DNA of 64,000 nt from Lentzea tibetensis (GTDB lineage: Bacteria > Actinomycetota > Actinomycetes > Mycobacteriales > Pseudonocardiaceae): contig NZ_VOBR01000022.1 of assembly GCF_007845675.1 (NCBI RefSeq), forward strand, positions 62,001 through 126,000. Reading direction: 5' to 3'. Positions 1 to 7,428 of this stretch are shown in pieces. The translations under genes and the position numbers were made by a program. How positions within the stretch are numbered: the first letter of the stretch is position 1; each line of letters starts with the position of its first letter. The notes beneath the pieces were generated by a model. That model saw nothing but the letters and a program-made list of their open reading frames with translations, made no database searches and was not told the DNA's origin.

Positions 1-248
1 GCGACCTCGGCCAGGTGCTTGACCCGCTGCGCGTCCACCTCGTCCGCCCCGCCGAGCGACAGCGACACGCCGTGGGGGAGCACCGGCACGCCGCGTTCCC
101 TCAGCAGGACAACGGACTCCGGGATGTGTCCGATGTGGATGTTCTCCGCGACGACCTCGACGAAGTCCACACCGGGCAGCCGCTCGACGGTGATGTCGAT
201 CTCCGAGCGCCAGCCGATGCCGACGCCCAGCCTGGGCAGCTCGCTCAT
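1..248 (-). CDS. DUF692 / MNIO family protein, N-terminal part (runs off left edge)
   Basis: Only the first ~82 residues are in the window; the frame is open to base 1. The start is the ATG at 248, with a GGGGGA ribosome site just upstream. The translation opens [12 protein letters not shown], then [12 protein letters not shown], then [11 protein letters not shown]. This is the N-terminal signature of DUF692 (UPF0276), the TIM-barrel family now called multinuclear non-heme iron-dependent oxidases (MbnB, TglH). The His of HGV and the acidic AEN motif fall where metal ligands sit in that family. Known members oxidise cysteines in small ribosomal peptides, often with a partner protein that could lie left of the window. 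It follows four TIGR04222-type genes with Cys-rich tails, 33 nt after the last stop, so it is probably the last-translated gene seen of one operon. Confidence 0.88.
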   Translation of the reverse strand, partial: MSELPRLGVGIGWRSEIDITVERLPGVDFVEVVAENIHIGHIPESVVLLRERGVPVLPHGVSLSLGGADEVDAQRVKHLAEV

Positions 249-281
249 CGGAGTCCCCCTTCGCCGCTGGCCGTGATCATG

Positions 282-1112
282 TCAGTCGCTGGAACTGCTG
301 CTGCTACAGCTGCTGCTGCTCGACGAGCAACTGCTGCTGCTGCAGCTGCTGGAGCTCGACGACGAGCAGCTGCTCGACGAACAGGAGCTCGAGCTCGACG
401 AGCACGAGCTGGCCGACGAGCAGCTGCTGCACGAACTGCCGCAGCTGGTCCCGCAGCTGCCGACGCCGGTGTCCTCGCGGACCCGCTTCTTGATCCTGCG
501 CACCGGGAGCATGCCGACCACGCTCGCGGTGAGGCCGAACATCGCGTAGACGGGCTGGTTGAAGATCTTGCCGCGCAGCCCGTACACGGCGACGGCCGTG
601 ACCCGGTCGAGCGCCGCGGCTCGTTTGACCACGCGCTTGCCCGCCCCGGTCAGGTGTCCCTTGCGACGGAGGAACACCACGCCCAGCACGGCGACCGCGA
701 CGGCGACGAGCAGGTAGGGGAGGAAGTTGTCCGCACCGAGGCCGATGACGAAGGTGAGGATGGCGATGATCCACGCCCACGGGTAGAGCGCGCCCTTGCG
801 CGGCTTGCCGATCAGGCGGCGCGCCAGCAGGTGCTGGCGCAGCGACTCGGTGGCCGGGCTGTAGGCGGTCGTCTTGGTGATCACGTCGAGGTTCTGCGGG
901 CTGATGCGCAGGGACGCGAGCATCTGCGCCTCCAGCGGCGTGGCGCCGTTGCCCGGCGTCTCGACCGCGCTGACGAGGCCCTGGCGGGAGATCCGGATCA
1001 GGCCGGCGTCGAGCAGCCGCGCCAGCGCGACCTCGCTCGCCCTGCCGGGTCCGCTGACCAGGAAGCCCAGTTCTTCCGGCGTGACCGTCGACGCCTGTGT
1101 CGAAGTCGTCAT
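282..1112 (-). CDS. TIGR04222-type membrane protein with Cys/Ser-only tail
   Basis: The start is the ATG at 1112. It overlaps the previous stop as TGATG and follows a GGAGGAGG ribosome site. The N-terminal ~45 residues carry the family signature (EELGFLVSGPGR, then ARLLDAGLIRISRQG). Two membrane spans lie near residues 145-185 (WAWIIAILTFVIGLG and YLLVAVAVAVLGVVF). A conserved GKRVV region follows. The last ~58 residues are almost only Ser and Cys: ten cysteines separated by 2-7 Ser/Gly/Thr and ending in Asp. Function is unknown. The tail looks like a substrate for post-translational modification or metal binding. The MNIO gene immediately downstream makes cysteine modification a reasonable inference. 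Confidence 0.85.
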   Translation of the reverse strand: MTTSTQASTVTPEELGFLVSGPGRASEVALARLLDAGLIRISRQGLVSAVETPGNGATPLEAQMLASLRISPQNLDVITKTTAYSPATESLRQHLLARRLIGKPRKGALYPWAWIIAILTFVIGLGADNFLPYLLVAVAVAVLGVVFLRRKGHLTGAGKRVVKRAAALDRVTAVAVYGLRGKIFNQPVYAMFGLTASVVGMLPVRRIKKRVREDTGVGSCGTSCGSSCSSCSSASSCSSSSSSCSSSSCSSSSSSSCSSSSCSSSSSSCSSSSSSD

Positions 1113-1870
1113 CAGTCTCCTCCTCCGCCGCCACAACCTCCGCCACCGCAGCTGCTACCGCCGCCGCAGCTACTACCACCCGATGAGCAACTGCTGCTGC
1201 CGCAACCACTCCCGCAGCTGCTGCCGCCGTCGTCGTTCGACTTCTTCTTGGTGCTGCGCGTGGGCAGCTGCCGGACGACATCCTCCGGTAGTTCGAAGAA
1301 CGCGGCGACCGGACGCCGGTTGATCCTGCCACGCAGACCGTGCACCGCGACGGCCTCGACCCGGCCGCGCGGCACGGCCTTCCTGACGATCCGCCTGCCC
1401 GCGGCCGTCAGCGGCTTCCTGGGCCGGAAGAACTGGGCCAGCACGACCAGTCCGGCCGCCGTCGCGATGAGCGGCACCATGTCGTTCGCCCCGATCACGA
1501 AGCCCACGCCGACGGTGATGATCGCGACCGTCCACAGCAGGGTGTTCAGCTTGCCGCCGCGCGTGCGGTTCACCAGCCCGCGGCCGACGAGGTGCTCACG
1601 CAGCGCGTCGGCGGCGGGACTGAACGCGACCGCCTTGGCGACGGTGCTGAGGTGGCCGTGGTGGCCGCTCATCACCTGTGCCTGCAACGGGGTCGGGTTC
1701 CAGTGCCCGCCGATGACGGTGATGACTCCCTGGCGGGAGATCCGGATGCGGCCGGCGTCGAGCAGGCCCGCGATCGCCGTCTCGGTGGCGCGGCCGGGGC
1801 CGCCGACCAGGTAGCCGAGCTCCTCGGGCGTCACGGCGCCCTTGGTCGCTTTCGTTGGGGAAGTCGTCAT
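1112..1870 (-). CDS. TIGR04222-type membrane protein with Gly/Cys/Ser tail
   Basis: I chose the ATG at 1870 because GAGGTGG lies 5 nt upstream. An upstream in-frame ATG at 1903 lacks this. The N-terminal domain reads VTPEELGYLVGGPGRATETA, then LLDAGRIRISRQG, the TIGR04222 pattern. Two membrane spans occur around LLWTVAIITVGVGFVIGAN and IATAAGLVVLAQFF. After a basic KKKSNDD stretch the C-terminal ~38 residues are Gly, Cys and Ser with seven cysteines. The pattern is glycine-rich near the end, unlike the serine-rich tail of the next gene. The stop overlaps the next start (TGATG), so the two are translationally coupled. A 104-nt gap separates it from the preceding operon gene. Confidence 0.85.
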   Translation of the reverse strand: MTTSPTKATKGAVTPEELGYLVGGPGRATETAIAGLLDAGRIRISRQGVITVIGGHWNPTPLQAQVMSGHHGHLSTVAKAVAFSPAADALREHLVGRGLVNRTRGGKLNTLLWTVAIITVGVGFVIGANDMVPLIATAAGLVVLAQFFRPRKPLTAAGRRIVRKAVPRGRVEAVAVHGLRGRINRRPVAAFFELPEDVVRQLPTRSTKKKSNDDGGSSCGSGCGSSSCSSGGSSCGGGSSCGGGGCGGGGGD

Positions 1871-1974
1871 CGCCACCTCACTGAGCCACTGCTCGCCAGT
1901 CACCCCGCCGGTGAACCAACCGTTTACTCGGTGATGCGCGATGCGTCGTTACGCGGAATGGTCCCGCGTCGCGG

Positions 1975-2856
1975 TCAGGCGTCGAAAATGTCTCCGATGT
2001 CGCTGAAGTCCGCATCGCCCAGCCAACTGCTCGCCAGCCACCCGCCGGCGAACCACCCGGCGGCCCAGACGACCCGCCGCGGTGGCGGATCGTCCTGGGG
2101 TGTGGCGCTCCTGCGGGGCCGCGGGAGCTGACTCTCAGACGCTTCGGTGGTGTCGATCCGTTCCACGGTCTGGCCGTCGAATGTGGCGGTCTGGACGACT
2201 TTTCTCGGTTTCCCCGGCTCGGGTGGCGCTGGGCGGCGCAGGCCGTAGCGTGCGGTGAGCTCGGCTGGTTCCACCGGCGCGAGTCCGATGGTGGCCGCCC
2301 ACAGCGCGTAGCTGCCCGCGCGCGTCAGCACCGGCGGTGGCGTGGCCAGCAGCCCGACGATCGCCGCCGCGGTCAGCAGGCCCGCGCCGACCGTCCACGG
2401 TGTCCAGTCGCCGTGCACGAAGAGCAGTGCGCCCAGCAGGAACAGCAGGAGCACCGCCGCGATCGCGCGCCGCAGCCGTCGTACTGGCGTGACCAGAAAG
2501 CCCTGGGTGAGCAGTGCGTGTCCGAGCCGTCGCACGGCGTCGCTGTCCGCGGTGGTCCGCACGACGTCGTCGACGCGGTGGCCGGCCAGCGAGAGCACGA
2601 CGGTCCCGATCGGACTGTCCGCCGGCTCGGCGGGTTCGACGGCGGCCAGCCGGTCACCGGCGAACTTCGCCCTGTTCTCCGACACGAGTGCCGCGACGGC
2701 GACCTCGGCCGCACGGGCCGGGCCGCCGCCGAGGTAGCCGACTTCCTCGTGGGACAACGGTTCCGCGCGCTCGGCGCCGCGGACCTCCTTGACGCGCAGG
2801 CCGAGCAGCACCGCCGCGAGCAGCGCGACCGCGTACGCGGCGACGAACAGGGTCAA
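1975..2856 (-). CDS. TIGR04222-type membrane protein lacking a Cys tail
   Basis: The likely start is the TTG at 2856, which overlaps the previous stop as TTGA after a GGTGGGGG stretch. An ATG at 2904 would overlap the upstream gene by 52 nt through its Gly/Cys tail. An N-terminal membrane span (LFVAAYAVALLAAVLLGL) precedes the TIGR04222 core (LSHEEVGYLGGGPARAAEVA). Two more hydrophobic segments lie mid-protein (AAVLLLFLLGALLFVHG and AGLLTAAAIVGLLA). Unlike its three siblings it has no Cys/Gly/Ser tail. It ends in a Trp/Gly-rich and acidic segment (WFAGGWLASSW, then DADFSDIGDIFDA). It may be a non-substrate scaffold of the same complex, or a divergent paralogue. Confidence 0.75.
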   Translation of the reverse strand: MTLFVAAYAVALLAAVLLGLRVKEVRGAERAEPLSHEEVGYLGGGPARAAEVAVAALVSENRAKFAGDRLAAVEPAEPADSPIGTVVLSLAGHRVDDVVRTTADSDAVRRLGHALLTQGFLVTPVRRLRRAIAAVLLLFLLGALLFVHGDWTPWTVGAGLLTAAAIVGLLATPPPVLTRAGSYALWAATIGLAPVEPAELTARYGLRRPAPPEPGKPRKVVQTATFDGQTVERIDTTEASESQLPRPRRSATPQDDPPPRRVVWAAGWFAGGWLASSWLGDADFSDIGDIFDA

Positions 2857-3755
2857 CCCCCACCGCCGCCGCAGCCGCCGCCGCAACCCCCACCGCCGCA
2901 ACAACTGCTGCTACCGCCGCCGCTGGAGCACGAGGAGGTGCTGGCGCCGCAGCTGCCGCCGACGTAGCCGGTCGTTCCGCCCGCCGGTGCGGCCAGCAGC
3001 GAGCTGCGCACCGTGAGGTCCGGGTAGGCGGCGAGGCCGCCCAGGGCGACCAGCCCGGCGGCCCCCGCGTACTCGACGGACGCCGGGCTGGTCACACCCC
3101 CTGTGGTGCCGCTGGCACGAGCTTCCTGGAGCACACGGTCCCCCTTGGACGTGCGCATGAGCTTGCCGCGGCGGGTGACGATGAAGATCAGCAACCCGGT
3201 GACGACCAGCTGGAGCGTCAGCCACCCGACGGGCGCGTCGATCGTGATTCCGTTGAACCAGCGGGCGATGCCGACCGCGAGCAGCACCCACAGCGGCAGC
3301 GCACCCCTGCGCAGCCGCGAACGAACCTCGTCGCGGTCGATCACCAGTCCCGCCTCGACCAGCCGCGTGCCGATCGACGTCACGGCGTGGTGCTCGGCGA
3401 CCTTCGGGACGAGCAGGTAGATGGTGCGGTTGGTGTACCGCTGCGCGTCTTCGACGACGGCCTGGTCGACCGGGTTCACCACCGGAACCCCGGTCACCTG
3501 CACCGCGCCACGCCGCGACGTGCGCAGTGCCTCAGCGGCGAGCAGCCGGGCGAGCGACGCCTCGACCACGCGCCGCGGTCCTCCGGCCAGATAAGCCAGT
3601 TCGTCGAGATCCAGGGTGCGCACCGGCTGGCTGTTTCCCGAGCGGGCGCGCACCCGGACGATGATCGCGAACACCACGAGCGCGGCGAGCGCGATCCAGT
3701 AGAGCTCGAGGAACTCCGGACCCGACAATCCCCAAGGACGCTCCACGTGGTCCAC
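2853..3755 (-). CDS. TIGR04222-type membrane protein with Cys/Gly tail, first of operon
   Basis: Starts at the GTG at 3755; a GTG at 3746 is an alternative. One N-terminal membrane span (LYWIALAALVVFAIIV) precedes the conserved core (LDLDELAYLAGGPRRVVEA, then ARLLAAEALRTSRRG). Two further spans follow (LPLWVLLAVGIARWF and LQLVVTGLLIFIV). The final ~36 residues are Gly/Ser/Cys-rich with seven cysteines, including a CC pair, and end in five glycines. Function unknown. It overlaps the next gene by 4 nt (TTGA). The three-span layout matches the next gene, while the last two family members in the operon lack the N-terminal span, so two sub-types alternate in one operon. Confidence 0.82.
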   Translation of the reverse strand: MDHVERPWGLSGPEFLELYWIALAALVVFAIIVRVRARSGNSQPVRTLDLDELAYLAGGPRRVVEASLARLLAAEALRTSRRGAVQVTGVPVVNPVDQAVVEDAQRYTNRTIYLLVPKVAEHHAVTSIGTRLVEAGLVIDRDEVRSRLRRGALPLWVLLAVGIARWFNGITIDAPVGWLTLQLVVTGLLIFIVTRRGKLMRTSKGDRVLQEARASGTTGGVTSPASVEYAGAAGLVALGGLAAYPDLTVRSSLLAAPAGGTTGYVGGSCGASTSSCSSGGGSSSCCGGGGCGGGCGGGGG

Positions 3756-3838
3756 CCCCTGACTGCCGTTGTGCGGTCAATGGTGTGGGGTGGACCACAG
3801 TGGGACAAGCGTTTTGAGGAAGCCTTAGGGTTGGCCGC

Positions 3839-3901
3839 TCAGCTCGACGCACCGCCGTCGCAGCCGCTGGATCCCTCGCCGTCCGTGCCCATGAACGTCA
3901 T
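3839..3901 (-). CDS. possible 20-residue Gly/Ser/Cys peptide upstream of TIGR04222 operon
   Basis: A 21-codon frame starts with ATG at 3901. GGGAGG lies 5 nt upstream, a strong ribosome site. The peptide begins MTFMGTDGEG and ends SSGCDGGASS, with one Cys in a Gly/Ser/Asp context. It lies 84 nt ahead of the first TIGR04222-type gene on the same strand. It could be a small peptide substrate of the neighbouring MNIO, a leader peptide, or chance. The good ribosome site and its position favour a real gene. Conservation upstream of homologous operons would decide. Confidence 0.42.
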   Translation of the reverse strand: MTFMGTDGEGSSGCDGGASS

Positions 3902-4000
3902 TGTCGCCTCCCAGGTTCTGTTCGGACCGGTCCAGTCTGCGTCACCGGTCTTCCCATGACCATCCTCTATGGATGAAGGGCAAGCGAACCTGCTTGTCCA

Positions 4001-4411
4001 CTATTCGGCAGGAACCAGCTTCAGGCTGATGCTGTTGATGCAGTACCGCTGGTCCGTGGGGGTGGGATAACCCTCTCCCTCGAACACGTGGCCCAGGTGG
4101 CTGTGGCACGTCGCGCATACCACTTCGACGCGGCGCATGCCCATCGACACGTCCTCGCGCAGCACCACGGCCTCACCCGCGAGCGGCGTGAAGAAGCTCG
4201 GCCAGCCGCAGTGCGATTCGAACTTGGCGTCGCTGCGGAACAGTTCCGCACCGCACGCCCGGCACTCGTAGACACCCTTCGTCTTGGTGTCCGTGTACTC
4301 GCCGGTGAACGCGCGCTCGGTGCCCGCCTTGCGCAGCACCTGGTACTCGGCGGGGTTCAGCAGTGTCCGCCACTCCTCGTCGGAGCGGACGACCTTGGGG
4401 GTGGTTTCCAT
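4001..4411 (-). CDS. msrB: peptide-methionine (R)-S-oxide reductase MsrB
   Basis: Reduces methionine-R-sulfoxide in proteins, using thioredoxin as electron donor in the cytoplasm. The ATG at 4411 follows GTAGGAG; a longer frame upstream has no better start. About 136 residues, normal for a one-domain MsrB. Two zinc-binding CxxC pairs are visible (CRACG and CATCH). Substrate-site motifs HCGWPSF and HLGHVF are present, and the catalytic Cys lies in RYCINS near the C-terminus. A small membrane protein gene follows upstream on the same strand, 59 nt away, without clear functional connection. Confidence 0.95.
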   Translation of the reverse strand: METTPKVVRSDEEWRTLLNPAEYQVLRKAGTERAFTGEYTDTKTKGVYECRACGAELFRSDAKFESHCGWPSFFTPLAGEAVVLREDVSMGMRRVEVVCATCHSHLGHVFEGEGYPTPTDQRYCINSISLKLVPAE

Positions 4412-4470
4412 GTCTCCTACAACGTCGTCGGCGCCCGCGGGCTTCCCGCGTGTGACCAGAAGATCAGGTT

Positions 4471-4761
4471 TCAGAAGATCAGCACGATGATGTCGCCGAG
4501 CGCGAACCACACCGACAGCACGACGCCCAGCAGGATGAGCCCGACCACGAGCACCGCGATCAGGCGGCGGTGACCGGTCGTGCGGTTCGCGGACTCCGCG
4601 AAGTCCTGCACGCCCGCCAGGTAGCCCTCGACCGTGTAGCCGGGGTGCTCCCGCTCCATGCGGTCGAGGTGCTCCGCGAACTCCTTGGCCTCGGGGTCGT
4701 GCGGGTCGAGGCCGATCAGGTCGTCGGTGAACCGGTCGTGCTCATCCGGCTGCTTGGCCAT
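4471..4761 (-). CDS. small membrane protein, unknown function
   Basis: 96 residues starting MAKQPDEHDRF. The first ~65 residues are polar and acidic, rich in Asp, Glu and His. They are followed by one long hydrophobic segment (LIAVLVVGLILLGVVLSVWFA) and a short hydrophobic end, which suggests a tail-anchored membrane protein with a cytoplasmic N-terminus. I recognise no family. It is on the same strand just upstream of msrB and may share its transcript. High-GC codon use matches the neighbours. Confidence 0.7.
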   Translation of the reverse strand: MAKQPDEHDRFTDDLIGLDPHDPEAKEFAEHLDRMEREHPGYTVEGYLAGVQDFAESANRTTGHRRLIAVLVVGLILLGVVLSVWFALGDIIVLIF

Positions 4762-4885
4762 GTGCCACAGCGTAATGGGCGACCCGTTGGGTGCGGGTCA
4801 ACGGCAACGGAGAGTGTCGAAACGCCACCCGCCCGCCGGGCGCAGGGGGACTGCGCCCGCCGGGCGGGTGGGGGTGAAGATGCCG

Positions 4886-5060
4886 ACTGTCGACAGCCGG
4901 GTACTGAGGCCGATGGCTGTCGACAGTCGGCTGTCAGCAGCAGTGCCGGTGGAGAGGTGTCAACAGTTGGCTGTCGGCAGGTGCCGCGATCGGCAAGTGT
5001 CGACAGTTGGCTGTCGGCGCGTGCGGCCCGCGTGGGCTGTCAACAGTTGGGTGTCAGCAG
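4886..5060. repeat. five-copy cluster of the TGTYGACAGTYGG element
   Basis: The 292-nt gap between the small membrane gene (starting 4761) and the asparaginase-like stop (5054) holds five degenerate copies of a short unit, near 4886, 4917, 4957, 4997 and 5037. Each carries TGTCGACAGT or TGTCAACAGT. In four of the five this is followed by GG, then GTGTC or CTGTC and A/GGCAG. Spacing is 30-40 nt. The core is a near-perfect palindrome. The last copy overlaps the 3' end of the asparaginase-like gene. I see no gene here. The same core recurs elsewhere in the window. Confidence 0.75.
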
Positions 5061-6004
5061 GCGACCGGGAGCGGAAGCGCGGGCCGGACCGCGCCGACCG
5101 TCCGCCCGTGCCCGAGTACGGGCACGGTGGCCAGCTCCAGCACGCCCTCGACGTCCGCGCCGAGCAGGCGCAGCGCCTCGACGACCACGACGGCGCGGGC
5201 GCGCGTCGAGCCGTCGGCGATCTTCAGCGCGACCGCGGAGCCGTCGGGCAGGCCGATGGCGTAGACGCCCTCAGCGCCGTCCTTGGCGACCGCGCCGGGG
5301 ATGGCGCGCATCAGGGTGGTGACGTCGCGGCCGGTGCCGCCGACCCATTCGGGGTAGGTGTTCATCGCCGTGGCGACGCGGTGCTCGAGGGTGCCGGGCC
5401 GCGCGCTCGCGAGCTTGCCGAACGCCCTGGCCAGGCCGTTGAGGCTGATGCCGAAGATCGGGGCGCCGCAGCCGTCGACGCCGAGCGCGCCGACCGGCTC
5501 GCCCGCGAGGTCCTCGATGGTCTGCTTGGCCGCCTGCTGCAGCGGGTGCTCCGGGTTGAGGTAGTCCTCGGTCGACCAGCCGTTCTTCACGCAGGTCAGG
5601 AGCATCGCGGCGTGCTTGCCGGAGCAGTTCATGTACTTGGGCTCCGCAGCGCGGCCGAGCGCGAGGTGCCGCTTCTGGGCCTCCTCGCCGAGCGGGAGGT
5701 CGGCGGTGCACTGGAGAGCGGACTCGTCGAGGCCTGCCATGGCCAGGATGCGGTGCACACCCTCGACGTGGAAGTCTTCTCCGGAGTGGCTCGCACACGC
5801 GAGCGCCAGCAGCTCGCCGTCCAGCTCGAGGCCGCTGCGCAGCATCGCGAGGGCCTGGAGGGGCTTGTTCGATGAGCGGGGGAACGTCACCAGGTCGGGC
5901 CTGCCGACCTCGAACTTGGTGCTGTCGTTGAACGCGACAAGGGTGCCGTGGTGCACCGACTCCAGGAAATCGCCTCGCCAAACCTCGGCCACGACCTCGT
6001 GCAT
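5054..6004 (-). CDS. asparaginase II-like protein
   Basis: 316 residues from the ATG at 6004, preceded by GGGAGGAGG. The translation starts EVVAEVWRGDFLESVHHG, then SSNKPLQALA, CASHSGEDFH, MNCSGKHAAML and GVDGCGAPIF. These are the hallmarks of the Asparaginase_II family (PF06089), a cytoplasmic serine-hydrolase-like family distinct from classical L-asparaginase. The expected activity is hydrolysis of asparagine or a related amide; the substrate is not certain. It is divergent from a FadR-type GntR regulator. A 14-bp perfect palindrome lies in the shared promoter region, so that regulator probably controls this gene. Confidence 0.88.
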   Translation of the reverse strand: MHEVVAEVWRGDFLESVHHGTLVAFNDSTKFEVGRPDLVTFPRSSNKPLQALAMLRSGLELDGELLALACASHSGEDFHVEGVHRILAMAGLDESALQCTADLPLGEEAQKRHLALGRAAEPKYMNCSGKHAAMLLTCVKNGWSTEDYLNPEHPLQQAAKQTIEDLAGEPVGALGVDGCGAPIFGISLNGLARAFGKLASARPGTLEHRVATAMNTYPEWVGGTGRDVTTLMRAIPGAVAKDGAEGVYAIGLPDGSAVALKIADGSTRARAVVVVEALRLLGADVEGVLELATVPVLGHGRTVGAVRPALPLPVAC

Positions 6005-6026
6005 GCGCCCTCCTCCCGTAACTGCC

Positions 6027-6040
6027 AACTGTCGACAGTT
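6027..6040. promoter_or_regulatory. 14-bp palindrome between asparaginase-like gene and gntR
   Basis: AACTGTCGACAGTT is a perfect palindrome in the 78-nt divergent promoter region. It could be an operator for the GntR-type regulator. The same TGTCGACA core also occurs in unrelated places in this window, so it may instead be a copy of the dispersed element. Confidence 0.45.
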
Positions 6041-6082
6041 TACAGTTTTTCTTGGACTACCGTCCAGCTCTTGGAGACCGAT

Positions 6083-6730
6083 GTGACACAGCCCCTGCAC
6101 CTGTCGCTCGCAGGCCAGGCTCTCGACGCACTGCGCGAGCTGGTGCTGACCGGTGAGATCCTCCCCGGCGCCCGCGTGAACGAGGTCGAGGTCGCCAACC
6201 GCCTCGGGATCTCCCGAGGCCCGCTGCGGGAAGCGATCAGGGGACTCGCCGCCGAGGGGCTCGTCGAGCTCGTCCCGCACAAGGGCGCTCGCGTGCCGTT
6301 CGCCGACGCCGCCGAGGTGCGCGCGCTGTTCGAGCTGCGCACCGCGCTGGAGTGCGAGGCCGCCAAGCTCGCCGCCACCAGGCGGACCGAGCAGGACCTC
6401 GACCGGATGCGGGCGGTCTCCAAGGAGTCGCGGAAGAACTACCACGCGGGGGTGAAGTTCCCGCACCGGCTCGACCTGGCGTTCCACCAGGCGCTGCTCG
6501 AGGCGGCGCGCAGCCCGCACATCGCCGAGCAGGTCCGGCTCGTGCAGCAGAAGGTCATCCTGACGCGCACCGGTCTGCCGGACGACCCCCAGCATCAGCA
6601 CGGGTCGCTCGACGACCACGACGAGCTCATCGAGCTCATCGAGCAGCAGGACTGGGAGAAGGCCGCTCAGATCATGCGCCGACACCTGTCGCGGACGTGC
6701 GCCCAGATCATCAAGAGCCTGCCCGACTAG
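6083..6730 (+). CDS. GntR-family transcriptional regulator, FadR subfamily
   Basis: The start is the GTG at 6083, with GGAG 8 nt upstream; the ATG at 6081 is out of frame. 215 residues. The N-terminal winged helix is clear (LAGQALDALRELVLTGEI, then VANRLGISRGPLREAIRGLA). An all-helical FCD ligand domain follows, with ELRTALECEAA, the acidic helix around DLAFHQALLEAA, and HDELIELIE with the terminal RRHLSR. FCD domains bind carboxylic-acid ligands through a metal. The likely target is the divergent asparaginase-like gene. Its 3' end overlaps the 3' end of the convergent MaoC-like gene by 4 nt. Confidence 0.88.
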   Translation: MTQPLHLSLAGQALDALRELVLTGEILPGARVNEVEVANRLGISRGPLREAIRGLAAEGLVELVPHKGARVPFADAAEVRALFELRTALECEAAKLAATRRTEQDLDRMRAVSKESRKNYHAGVKFPHRLDLAFHQALLEAARSPHIAEQVRLVQQKVILTRTGLPDDPQHQHGSLDDHDELIELIEQQDWEKAAQIMRRHLSRTCAQIIKSLPD

Positions 6731-7428
6731 ACAGCCTTCCCGACGAGGACGACGCGGTCGGTGCGGGTGCGGAACTCGCCGGTCCGCCAACAGTCGACTG
6801 TCAACAGTTGGCCGGGGTAGACGGGTGCGGTGAATCGACAGTCGACTGTTGACAGTTCGATGTGCCGCAGCGTGATGCCCAGGGTGCACAGGCCGTGCAG
6901 GATCGGCCGCGAGAAGCCGGCTCGCCGGGCGAACTCGGGGTCGGCGTGCATCGGGTTGACGTCGCCGGTCTCGCGGTAGCGCAGCGCCTGGTCGTCGCTG
7001 GTCTGGAACGTCCACGTCGTGTCCGGCGCACGGTCGGGAACGGTGAACGCGGGCGACTCACCGCGCGGTCCGCCGAACCCGCCCTCGCCCTTGACGAAGC
7101 ACGACGACCGGGTGCTGAAGTACGGGGTGTCCCAGGTGCTGACGACCAGCGCGCCGGAGCCCTTGTCGAAGATGTCGGTGACTGTCCTGGTCACCGGCAT
7201 CGTGCCCGCCGCGGGCAGCGGCCGGTGCAGCACGAGCGACTGCGTCGCGTGCAGCACCTGCGTCATGTCCGCCCCGGTGAGCCCGAGCTGCGGCCCGCCG
7301 TGCTGGGCGAGCGTGATCGGGAACGCGGGGGAGTCGCCGCCGACCGCGGCGGCGTACACCTCGGCGTCGCCTGCGGTCCACGACTGTTCGCGGACCTCGA
7401 CGACGCCGAGGATCGAGTGGTCGAGCAT
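6727..7428 (-). CDS. MaoC-like double-hotdog (R)-enoyl-CoA hydratase
   Basis: 233 residues from the ATG at 7428, overlapping the upstream acyl-CoA dehydrogenase stop (TGATG). The second hotdog has the hydratase-2 motif: RETGDVNPMHADPEFA, then GFSRPILHG, with Asp and His at the catalytic positions. The first half is a degenerate hotdog, as in eukaryotic-type double-hotdog hydratases. It should hydrate 2-enoyl-CoA produced by the two dehydrogenases upstream. Oddly, two copies of the TGTCGAC element lie within the coding region and encode the segments LSTVDC and LLTVDC near the C-terminus. Confidence 0.82.
   Translation of the reverse strand: MLDHSILGVVEVREQSWTAGDAEVYAAAVGGDSPAFPITLAQHGGPQLGLTGADMTQVLHATQSLVLHRPLPAAGTMPVTRTVTDIFDKGSGALVVSTWDTPYFSTRSSCFVKGEGGFGGPRGESPAFTVPDRAPDTTWTFQTSDDQALRYRETGDVNPMHADPEFARRAGFSRPILHGLCTLGITLRHIELSTVDCRFTAPVYPGQLLTVDCWRTGEFRTRTDRVVLVGKAV
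6788..6859. repeat. two TGTYGACA element copies inside a coding region
   Basis: Around 6788-6813 the sequence holds CAGTCGACTGTCAACAG, and around 6836-6859 CAGTCGACTGTTGACAG. Both lie within the MaoC-like gene without breaking the frame. They encode Thr-Val-Asp segments about 16 residues apart. Confidence 0.7.

Noticed and set aside
282-460. trinucleotide microsatellite without coding role
   Set aside because: The CTG/GCA-like run is in frame at the 3' end of a clear membrane-protein gene. It uses varied Ser and Cys codons, and two siblings have comparable tails.
6027-6040. LexA/SOS box
   Set aside because: The actinobacterial SOS box is TCGAAC-N4-GTTCGA; the palindrome here is AACTGTCGACAGTT and recurs at non-SOS places.
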